Shown one piece after another: positions 15,101 to 27,100 of a stretch of 64,000 nt of DNA. The stretch covers positions 163,138 through 227,137 of the forward strand of contig BQKZ01000092.1 in NCBI GenBank assembly GCA_036244855.1. Direction: 5' to 3'. Position numbers and translations under genes: made by a program. The notes beneath the pieces are model-generated. The model had not been told where the DNA came from. It did no database searches and was given only the letters and a program-made list of their open reading frames with translations. The stretch comes from Temnopleurus reevesii (lineage: Eukaryota; Echinodermata; Echinoidea; Temnopleuroida; Temnopleuridae). The stretch's first letter is position 1. Every line of letters starts with the position of its first letter.

Positions 15101-18100
15101 TTGTCATTGCCTGCTTTGTGTTGTTTTCATTTGTAGTCGTCCCCTTTCCTTTCTTTCTGGGCCCATGCACAGTGGAAAAAATATTTTGCTGCCTGTTGCC
15201 ACATTTAATGCTCATAATTATAGACATAGTCCAGTTATGACATTGTCCTGAGTTTTATGGTGTTATAGGTTAGCAAAATATTCTGACCTGCACTTATGGT
15301 TTAAAAAAAAGAGAGAATTGATTAAGAAATCATTTTGTCCTACAAGAACCAAAATATCTAATTCTACAATCTGGTAGATACATTTTCTGGAAAATATAGT
15401 CTAATTTTATACTCATAGCGAAGAAGGGGGCTCACAAATTATTATTTCTTTAACAACATTCTGCACTTTTCTATCATTTTCAAGAAATGATGATCATGAG
15501 AGAAATTCCCTATAGGCTGCACAGAATTTCTTAACAATCATTACCTCGTAAAAATTCCCAACAAGTTATGGCAAGAAGTTTTACATTTCTTGTTAGTTTT
15601 ATGAAATATTAAGAGGTATTTTTAAGAAGCTACATTATAAGCATACCAAAATGAAATTTCATTCTCTTATTTGTGTTTGCAAGATGTGTATGAACAGTTA
15701 ATGGAAAACTGCATACACTTGGTTTTCATTTTATCGCTGCCATTATCAAACTTTCTAATTCAGATACCTTTATTGGCAAGAATTTCCCTATTTCACTCCT
15801 TTCTAGAATAATAATAATAATAATAATAATAATAGATGCAATTTATGTAGCGCACGTAACCACTCTGCAGAGTGCTCAAGGCGCTTTACATTATTATTAC
15901 ATTATTACCCTGGCTTTAGCCCGGCAGTCATTCACGGCGCACTTGGCATTTCAAAGTGAGAGAAAGAATATAGTAAGAAGCATGATGAATGTTTGTTTTG
16001 TGTTTACCTGTGACATGCATGCAGTGTTTGTCTGTCATCTGTCCAATTGTACATGGTGGGGTGAAAAATCAGCACATAGGGTGAAATTCTTAGCATGGTA
16101 TATTTTTAGACCATGGTGTGGTATAGATTTATGGTGCGATTATCGGACTGCTTTTAAGGTTTGCACTAAAATCGAGCACAAATTTCTACAGTGGTCCAAT
16201 GAACGGGCCCCACTTTTAAACCACCCATGATTTAAAATATTGTCTAATATAAACCATCTTTAAGAATTCCACTTATAGTATCTGCAATTTCTATAGTTTA
16301 CTATATTTCTATCATTTACACCTTCCCAAAAGAGAAATGTTCTTGCTTTAAATACCAAATAATTATGAATTTATAAGGTACTGTCCCATTTTGAAACAAG
16401 CATTACGGAACAAAATTAAGGTTGAAAAATTGTATTTTTTACAATTTTGATTTTGGTGTGAGTTTTCCTGGAAGAAAACTGCTACACATCATCAATGTGT
16501 AGCAGTTTTCTTCCAGGAAAGAAACTAAAGAAAATGCAGATATTTTCATCATGTGATTATTATTTGGACATTAGATGCAATTACAATGGAAAGAAGGAAA
16601 CTGGCTCTTTGAGATGCTTTCAATTATTACGTGTTATTACCCGCATCAGACATCTGAGCAAGGATTTTTGTTTTACCACATCAAAGCCTTTATTTCAATG
16701 TTATAAAGTCATTTCCCTGTGGATTGAAATGCCCGTTATATTTTAAATATTTTTTTTAAAAAATCTGATTTAGCTCTAGATGTCTGATTCAGCAAATAAT
16801 AGCAATATTAAAATGCCTCAGGACCGACAGATATCACCCTCATCTGCTATTTGAGCGATATTTGTCGTTTTGCCCTGATGCCATTAAATATTGCTACATT
16901 ATCATCAGATGAGTTGCACTTTGAATTGGACAACAAGGGCTGGCCTTCTGAAGCTTATTAGAAATTAATAGGGAAGCTGAATAACATGTGAGCCGTCGAT
17001 TCAACTGAAAGTGGTACTTTTCATACATTTACTTTACATAATAACTTGAATTTGATAACTTGCTATGTATCAATATTGAATTTACCAATATCAAAACTCA
17101 ATTTCCTTCTTTCCAGAGTTATATGTATGGTTGCATAGTGTCCCAATATCAATTCTTGTTGGTTTCCTATCTTAACAGGGTGTATCAAAATACGCTTTAC
17201 ATTCTTCAAAAATATGTCACAAATATCCTTAAAATATTCTAGGGATTTTTGTTTTTAAATGCTCAATAGTCTCATTGATTAAGTGCACTACTAAATTTAA
17301 TATTTTTTCTAGGTAAAATATATTTTCAACCACTATCCGAGAAATTGAAAATGGAAAATAGGGGAGCTGAAAGAAATCATCAGGACAACAACTCCCTTTC
17401 AAAGAAGAAGCCTTTTGAGCCTATAAAACGACAAGCAAAACACTAGTCTTCACTTTAAAATAAGGAAGGCTGGAAGTGACCACTAATGTTGTGAGAAAAA
17501 AAAAAAAAGAAAGATGTATGAAAGTATCCGGACTTGGTAACATCACTATAATTTAAGTTGCACAAAACATATCTGCAAATTAGAGTACTAAAAAGTTGCT
17601 TGTGGCAATGAATAGATGAGGCTGTTTGAGGTCTATAAACGTTTCAAAATTTCTAAAATAGTGTAATTGTATTTTGGACAGACTTTAAAAAAGGTTGTTT
17701 TGATACTCCTGTATAATAATGTATGTTTATTGGTGATGTTAAGAGGCTGTGTTATGTGTTTTGTGATTGTAAATGTAGTGAAAGTTTTCCACATTGTGAG
17801 AAATCAAAGAATAAAGGATTTGGTTATTTCTATTTAGGCCACAGTCATATAGAAGCCCAGAAGCAATTATGATTCAACACAACTCTTTGTTCAGAGGCAG
17901 TTAATTGTGAAGTAACAGAGAGTCTTGTTTAATCGATTTGCTTCTGGGCCTCTATGTGACTTTAAGTCAGCAGAAAAGTAGACTTGAAAACTGTCATGAT
18001 CAGTTTTGCTTCATCACTATAATAATGACATCCATTTTAGGGATTACATCTCTTCCAGGTTTTCCACTTTTAAGCCCAGAAAGAATGATAAAATTGAAAT

Positions 18101-21100
18101 AATTTATTAAAGCACACACAAACAAACACCACACCATACCGCACATGCACACACACATACACATCCAAACACACAAAAGGCATTGTAACTATAACATAAT
18201 TCAAATTTTCACATATTCTGTAAATCGAACTTATTGTTTTGACAACTTGGTTGGCAATGCAATTATCTGACATGATTTGATTAGCCAAGGAAACCATATT
18301 ATTCCTATGTTTAAATTTGAATGTGTAAATAGATTTATTTATCTAACGGTCCAAGATTAAGATTCAAAATCCCAGTTATCAAACATTAGTACAATGAAAC
18401 ATAATATCAAACATTATGTAATCTAGAGGATTTAATTTTATCCGCAGGATATCACTTCCAGGAGGGAAAGTATCATATTCACAAAAGTCACTTTTTTATA
18501 TCGTACACTCAACAAAACATCCACTAAAATGGACCTTTAACGTTGTTGGGAAAATAAGATACAAAAGCACTTCTAGTTTATCTCTCTCTTTTTCAAGTGA
18601 AAGTATGTTCCCCTTCACCCTCTTTTAATGTCATAAGTTGGTTAGTTGATGGTTTTCATTCACCTTAGATAGTATAGAAATTTAGATTCATGGAGAGCAT
18701 GATGAGTGTATAGCTTCAAATTCATGCATGTCTGTTCCACTGTATCTTGATGCACCAGTAGAATGCAAGGTTAGAAGAGCATTGTTTTGTCTTCATCAAC
18801 CGCTACGCACCTTGTTCATGTTGCACTGCTGCACGGAGTGGATTGCTATCAGCAACATTGCTTAAATCAACATGAGCATTCCAACTCTCTTCAACTTAAC
18901 AGAGACCACTCCAGCTGCAGAAGAAATAGCAAAGGTTGCCACCGTCGAAGTTGATGTTGCACCAAAGGAAGTAGCAAAGGTCCAGCTCCCCATGGAGGAA
19001 GCCCTACCAGGGGAAATACCTGAGGTAACGGTTCAAATCGCTGCACCAGAGGCACCTCAGGTTCCCGAGTTGCTTCCTGAAGAAGCCAAACCAGAGGTCC
19101 GTGAGGAGCGCCCTCGTGATATACCGCCAGCTGCCGAGGTTCCTGTTGAAGCCCCCAGACCTGAGGACACACCTGAGGATGAAGAAAGACCTGAGGAAGA
19201 ACCAGTCTCGGTAACCATCGATGAGGGTCCTTCCGAAAGTGCTCCATTTGATGACGACGACGATGACGAGGATGAGGATCTGACGGAAGGTGATCTTGAC
19301 AGTGAACCAATATTGGAGCCAGAATTGCCACTTGAAGAAGGCCAAGAAACAGAACCAGAGAAGAAAGACAAAAAAAAGAAGAAAAAGAAGAAGAAGGACA
19401 AGAAGTTGAAAGTACAGGTCCGACCTCTTGATTCACCGGATGTGGAATATAAAAGACGTGTCTTCCTGGACACGGTGGAAGAAGAAGAAGAACCTAGGTC
19501 TCCTAAAGGCGCCAAGGCTATCCTGAAGAGGAGGAAACCCGTAGCACAGGAAGTTGAAGTAGAGAAGAAACCTGTTTCTGAAGAAGCAACCATCTCTCCC
19601 GTAACCAAGAAGCCTGAAGAGGCTCCTGTTCCCGCCCAGGAAGCACCAGAGGACGTGCCAGATGTTGGTGTATCTTCAGTCAAACCTGAAACCAAGGACG
19701 TTCCTCTGGAAAAGGTCACTCCTGAAGAGAAAGCAGTTGTGACCATTGCCGAGGTTACACCCCAAGTAACAGAACCAAGGGATACGGCTGAAATTGTCCT
19801 CCCGATCGAGTCAACGCCTACTGAAGTCGAAGCAACTCTCAGAGTGGGCAAGCCACAAGATGCGGAGGAGATGCAAGAGGTGCAGGTTGAAGTGGGAGTT
19901 GAGGAAGTGAAGCCAGAGGAAGCCGTGACACTGGAGGTACCATTGGAGAAGGCTGAAGTGACAGAAGTTGCTCCTGTCATCGTGGACAAGTTGAAAGACC
20001 AGGTAAGAATCACCCTGGACCCTTTTCCCACCCACATTCTAGCAGAAAGACCAGGTAAGAATCACCCTGGACCCTTTTCCCACCCACATTCTAGCATTAC
20101 TGTAAGATTTTTTATTCTGTTTAACTCCAGCATTGTGTTACAGCATCATGGTCCTACATTACAATATATTGTGCAGGTAAATTAAGATTTTAGATGTTTC
20201 AATATTATATTTTTTTCGCTGAATATAGAAGTTTTAGATTAGCGGATGTACTGGTAGGATGAAAGTTTAAAACAACTGATTTTATTTTCTTCAAATTATT
20301 TGATGGTGACTCGGTCACAGATGTTGCATTATATTCCATTGAAAGATATGTCTTTCAACCTAAAATGATAAACTGTATTCTCCTCAATTCCACGAAATTT
20401 TTTAAGATGCAGTTTATTGCAGTTTATTTGAGACAAAATATGCAATGCAAGAAACTTTACTTAACAACTTTCGATACCTATTAAATGCTTAAATTGAATG
20501 CAATATTGGGTTCTGAAAGACTATATTCAATTCACCTTCAATTCAACATAATTCAAGATTTTATATTTCATGCTTGCTTCTTTTTCTTTCCGAGTTCACT
20601 GTACACTAATTATAAACATGTCAATTCATTTTTTCACTCCCATGCTTGTTCTTGTCTAGACGGTAAAAACTGGGGCTCCTCTAAAACTAACATGCAAAGT
20701 AACTGGAGAACCAACACCAGATGTTGAGTGGTATAAGTAAGTATCATGCACATTTGAATCACCATTAATTCATGGGAACTCCTAGTGAAAATGCTTATTC
20801 TGTAATCTATAAAGGTGAATGGTGTATCTGATGACTTTTGTTTCGTTTTAGAACTTTGCATTTTTTCAATTTTATTGGAATCTCACTTTCAGTGGGAAGA
20901 CATTAACACAATATAGACTAATGCTCCTTTGTAAATGCTTTTCCTAAATCGGGACCGGTTTGCTACTGTGATGTTTGCGCAGTTAAATACCTGATGTACA
21001 GATCTATTGTCCCATGATACACTCAATTTGATGAAAGTGCTTCTAAATCTGCTCATTCTATGCTTTCATAATTGATCATACTTATGACCATTCCATAATT

Positions 21101-24100
21101 GCTAATGGAGTAACTGCTTCCTAACTATTGACATACAATGAATAGCAAAATATGCCGTCCATCTAATCTGCAAGTTCTGAGTTACATGTGATGATTATAC
21201 AAAGTCGTTATTTCAAATTCATTTTAGAATAAATGTTTTGTGAATGATAACATACTGCAAAAGCTGAAATTATCGCTGGCCTTGGCAAATTTTGCGACAA
21301 TGAATTTTCTAAAATTCTCACTCATTGAAATGCCCTTAGACTTGTGTATAATAGTCTTTCAAAACATGAAAATAACAACTTGCTTATGTGTGAAAAGATC
21401 TGAAATTCTGTGAATTCACTGAAATTTGCTTTTACAGTACCTAACTTTAGTTAAATCCTTTCAATCTCAAAATATTTTTTTCAGGGATAGCAAACTGCTT
21501 GAGATCACACCCGCTCAGACGCAGACATACGAAGCTGGCATTGCCACTTTTGAGATCTTGCAAGCCAAACCTGCTGACCAGGGCAAGTATGAGTGTGTGG
21601 CGGTCAGCGACGTTGGTGAAGACATCTCATCTGCTCAAATCACCATCAAGAGTAGGCCTTTTAAAATTACTTTTGCATCATTATATTTTTCTTGCATATC
21701 ATTTCATGCATGAATCACCATCTTCGTGCTTAGATAAATCTTGAAATAGCTGGGCAACATGCTGTCCTCAAAACTATTCATAAAGAATTATCAATTTCTG
21801 TGTCTTTTTACCAACCAGAGCAAAAAATTAAAAAGAAAACATGAGTACTATATCACTATTGGTTAGATATATCTTAATTAGTAGTTGTTTAGGCAGCATG
21901 TTGACTGGTGTTGGGTACATATTAGCACATATATTTTAATTGTGTAGCCTTTAATTATCATTTAGTATTGAGTCATTTGCCAATATTTTGTTTCTTATTA
22001 TCGACTCAAGAATATGCCATTTGCGTCATCATTTTCTTCGCATGGAATACTTTTCATACTTTTACAAACTATAAATTTATTTGCATGATCATGCTTATCC
22101 TTTTTTATTTAAAATTGGCTGGCAATGAGTATGTGGATTAAGTGACATTTAATAGTTTGCTTTTTCAAATTTCCTTTTTAGAATATCATTCATATCTTTT
22201 CATATTTTTCAGATCTTATATTTCAGATAAGATGCACTATTTATGTTTGATAGACTTGCATCTCAATATAAAATGCAACATTAATGACATTCTGATTCAT
22301 CTGGGGTTACCTACTGACTAAAATGACAATAAAATCTAGACATCTTTAGGATCTCAAATTACTTTTTCAGTGTCATTGTCAGATTCTTCACAGCAATTAA
22401 TGAATGAATATCCTTATGCATGCTTGCTCATACAGTAAGTGCGTTTTTCGTGAATAGGCTTAGTAACTTTAGTCAAATTTTTTTGACTTTATGATTATAA
22501 TACAATGCTTAACTTAAAATGATAGCAGCAAATGTTCTTGTTTAAGGGTAATTGTAAAGAACTGAAAATATTATCTCGCATTTTCAGTACTTCATACTTA
22601 CATCTCAAGAAGATAAAGGTCCATTTTTTTTTATATATCAGTATTAATTCCTATTATGGGTTAAGGACAAAAATTGACTTTGCTACATAACTTTGTGCAT
22701 GATTTATATCTGCACTATCTCTGATTTGTAAACTTTGGGTATCTTCCATAGATTACTTTGAGAATCAATATATGGTTATTGCTTATTTGCTAATTTTCTG
22801 TATTCAAGTTGAATATTAAAAAACGATATGTAATTTAGTCATATTAACTACTTATCTCTATACATAACTTTTTAGCAATTTATTCATTTGGCTTTAAAAC
22901 TGCATTGTTTAGGGTATTATCACTTAGCACCTTGGTATGTCTTGCTTAGTAGCACCATATACTCATTATAATCCACACAAGTACATGAATGTATATATTG
23001 AGATGTGAATTAAATGGATTATTTTTCAACCATCATTTGCCTGTTTGTAATTCATAATTTCAATTGATGTAGAGTGATTCATTCCCTCTGAAGACAAATA
23101 TTTTGTCTTTCACTATGGACTTATTTCTAGAAGTGACCACTGTCAATTTAACATGACATTTTAGGGGTTATTTGGCAATTTAGAAAGTAGAAATCAAATA
23201 TATCATCAAATTATCTGAATATACATCCATCCATACATTTCCAATGAGAGGAATAAAACTCTGCAATAAGTGAAAATTTTGTGAAATGTAGACCTAGTCG
23301 AATCCTGCCTGGGTCATAGCATATATGGTGAGTACTATAATGAGTAGTTACAATGCAAATGCTTTCACTACACATCACATAAATTCCTTCATAATGATTC
23401 ACAGCATATGCCTATTAATCTTAATTGAAATATAATCTTTCAGGATTATTGTAGCATTTTAGGATAATTCATGTTGGTTCTTTGCATGCTGACATTTGTT
23501 TTGTGTGTACCAGAAGTGGTAGATGTTTTAATGTCATTGCAAAATGAGTACTCTGTCGATGTCATTATGCATTTCACATTAAACAAATATTTAAAAATCA
23601 ACTACTGGTATACTTATATTGTCTTCCAACCTGAATCTACATCCAGTATGATCTAGATTAACAAATTACAGAGCCATTTCAATTTGTACAATCGCTATTC
23701 TTTACAAATCAGTTGAACAATCTTCTTTAAAGTTTGATGTAAATTCCTAATCAGTTTTATACTGATTCACACATATTTTTGTCATTTCGATTTTTACAAT
23801 AAACATTGTATTCATTTATCCTTGTTTGTCAAACAGTATTCTGAAGAAAGTTATCATTCCAGTAATATTTACATATTGTGCCTTGAAAGAGAAATGATAT
23901 AGATTTTTTTCCCTTAATAAAGAAAAATAGAGATATTGACACTTGGTAAGTACTGCTACCAACTACCAATTGGTTTATGAGTACAAATAATTTTGATGAA
24001 TGTTCATTTTCAGCTGAGAAGCCCAAGCCTACCAAGCCATCCTTTTCTGAGACGTCCATCACAATAGAGGTGACAGAGGGTAAGTTAACCCCTTGACTAT

Positions 24101-27100
24101 TGTAGGCATGAATTCTTATTTTAGGTTTTTTTTACAAGGAACAACTGATAACATGATGTAACCTATTTCCGAAAAATGAAGTCAAACGCCGATTCAGTGC
24201 TCCTTTGTAATGCTATCTAAATCGGAACCAGCTTGTTATTGTTGGGTCCGCACAGTTCAATACACATCGTACGGCTCTATTGTCCATGACCGACTTCATT
24301 TTGTGGAAATAAATTATACCGTGTTTGATTTCAACAGTCAATGTGCTATCCTACCTGTTGGTCACTCTGTTACATAGGGGTAACATTATTAACCGATTCA
24401 AAGTTAAATGACAGTATTCTAACAGGACTTGCACAGAAGCCTTGCGTTTCAGCATGGAAGGGGGTAACGTCCATGCTGGATCCTTCATTACACCGGGGTA
24501 CACCAGGGTAAACAGTTTAATGCTGAATGAATCAATTATTATGAGCATTGTAGAGGGGTCACCTGTTTCCTTAATGGAATGGGCTAGACTCCATGCTAGT
24601 CCCTCCATTACACAAGGGTAATAGTGTCAATCAGTTTACTACTGAATGCTCAAATTCTTGAATTATTTATACAGGAATCATTTTTATTCCATCAGTCAAT
24701 GACTATCCTCAATGCTAGTCCCTTTCAAGAGTAAGATTAATAATCAGATAAACACTGGTTGTGCAACTCTTAATGGATTTTCAGTATCCACCAGGCCATG
24801 GGTTAAACTCCAGACTCGTTCCTCCATTTTAACAGGGTCACAGTGTTAACCATTTTGTTGCTGAATGCAAAAATGGTTATAGGCTTTGTGTAGGGACCAC
24901 CTGGTTCTAACACCCGTACTGGTCCCTCCATTAAACCAGAGTGAGAGTATTAACCAGATGACCAATGCTTTATTCCACAGTGTCAAGCAATGCACATATG
25001 AGTATGTAAATTGTTATAAACCTCGTACAAGAGCTATCTGTCTTTTGAAAATGATTTTTGTTTTAATTAATAATATATTACTCTGGAAATGTATTTTTTA
25101 CTAGCTCTTACACAGAAGAATGCAGTTCATTTTGTAGTCACAATTTTCGTATTTCTCCCAAAGATTTAGAAATATAAAAATATAAAAATAATGGCTTGGG
25201 GGAATTTCCTGTTTGTAATCAAACATTTCCTCCTATCAATCAAGCCCACTTTAGTGTACATTATGACTAAATATCATAATCATTTATCAATAAATCATGA
25301 TCACTGATCACTAAATCATCATGATCATTGATCATGTATTAATAGCATAACCATCCCAACAATCTCTGAAAATTCTACCACACAGGCGAGGATGCAACAT
25401 TCAAATTCACAATCATGGGTTTCCCTGCACCCACCCTCACCTGGAACAAGGGCTGGAAGGCCATCAAACCCAGTGCCCAGTACATCATCGAAACAGAGGA
25501 GACAACTGGAGAGACCATCTTCACCATCACTGCGGCCAAGATGACCGATGCTGGGAAGTACGTTTGCAAACTGACCAACCCTCATGGTGAGGCTAAGCTG
25601 ACCGTCACCTTAGTGGTCAAAGAAAGGCCCAAAGAGGAGCCTGAAGCTACCCAAGCCAAACTTAAAAAGTAAGTTGCTGTTAGATTGTTCTCACGGCTTT
25701 TTTCATTTCCTCACAATTTTCTTCATTACTACTTAAGATATATTCAAAATACATTTGTGTCACATATTGAAATGCATAAATGGTAAAATTGCATCATTTA
25801 TTGCTGATGATATAACAACAGGAGAACGAAAAATCAATAAAGAAATATTTTGCAGTTTATGTAGACATCAAGTTATAATGTCTAACACCTCTGTAACTGT
25901 TTTTCAAATTGCCATAAGAAAAACCTGCTCCGGCTTCAAGAGGAGCATTAAAATTGTGCTGCAGCTAATTTTATGGAAACTAATAATTGTCTTGAAATAG
26001 TTCTTGCCTTATCCCCACGTGGATAAACACTGATTGGCGATGCATTTCTGAGATGATACCGTGAAAAAAAATTACTGGCAGACTGGGGTAGGAATTAAGC
26101 CCAAGATTTCCTGATCACCAGACAGTCTTACTCGTAGAGCGCCTGGTACAATTTTTTTCAATTGTAATGTACTGAACATAAAAATAATTCACGTAAAATA
26201 ATTGTCTAATCTTTCAGGCCTGAGCCAGAAGAGAAAAAGAAACCAGAGGTCGTCGAATCCAAAGAGGAGATCGAAATCTACAAACTACTCAAGGATGCAG
26301 AGCCAAAGAACTATGAGAAAATCCTCCGAAAGCATGGCATCATCGACTTCAAGATCATCCGAAAGCACATTGAGATGGTGAAGACGAAGAAAGCTGAGGA
26401 GGAAGAGAGACATAAAGCAGAGTTTGAGGCTCAGTTGAAGGTACGTTACATGTTTTGCTGTATGCTATAAAAGTAATGTCAAGTTGCAGAATGTGATGGC
26501 AGCAGTATCACAAGAAAGTACCATTGTTACTCCTTATATTTCATGCAAATATTAGCGTACATGACATATTTCTACCATGATGGAACTACAGGGGCTAGGT
26601 TGGCTGTAGCCTTCCCACAATTCCCCCACTTTTTTAACAAAGTATGTGCCGATATACGGCAGCCCTTTAATTTTCAAGACATTGCTCAGCACCAGCAAAT
26701 TGTCTAGATATGATAATTGGCGCTCTATGTTTGTACAAATTTTTTTTCCACTTTGCTGCCATCAGATCTGCTGAAATTTATGTTTGTAAATTAGATTAGT
26801 TATAATTGTTGTCAATTTTAATACAACATTAATTACTGTATGTTATATACCTATGTTTTGATATTCAACAAATGTTAGTCTTCTATAATAAAGATTTCTG
26901 AGGTCTAAGGTTTTTAATCCATTTTTCTAGGAACAAATTTAAAATCAAATTGAATTGCAATGTAACATCTTTTCACTATAAATATAAATGAAATATATAT
27001 GACTTTCAATAACTTATTAAGTCTTCTATGATGAATTTTTTTTTTGTTTATGATGGTTTTTCAAAAGTATAATACAGTATTTGTAAACATATTGAAATGA

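Larger units (their letters stand above)
11881..18902 (+). other. Long intron (7.0 kb)
   Basis: AT-rich intron containing a SINE tail (about 15806-15945), a perfect 26-bp hairpin (16464-16520), two fold-back elements (about 16799-16897 and 17843-17961) and a CA-rich tract (18110-18175). Open frames here have no domain similarity. An ATG at 18872 sits in frame just upstream of the next acceptor, but it follows a TAA and is probably intronic. Confidence 0.7.
24080..25385 (+). other. Intron with MITE and degenerate tandem repeats
   Basis: Intron carrying a 144-bp MITE (24166-24309), about six decayed copies of a unit of roughly 115 bp (24348-24960), and an AT-rich atcatgatc-type palindromic tract (about 25290-25337). 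Confidence 0.75.

Noticed and set aside
18872..18902. ATG directly upstream of the PEVK-like exon as an alternative protein start
   Set aside because: The ATG is in frame, but a TAA lies nine bases before it and an AG acceptor of matching phase sits at 18901-18902; no promoter feature is visible, so it is more likely intron.
19057..20037. Long minus-strand open frame opposite the PEVK-like exon
   Set aside because: It is the Ser/Thr-rich antisense of a Glu/Pro/Lys codon-biased exon; such frames arise automatically from GAA/CCT-type codons.
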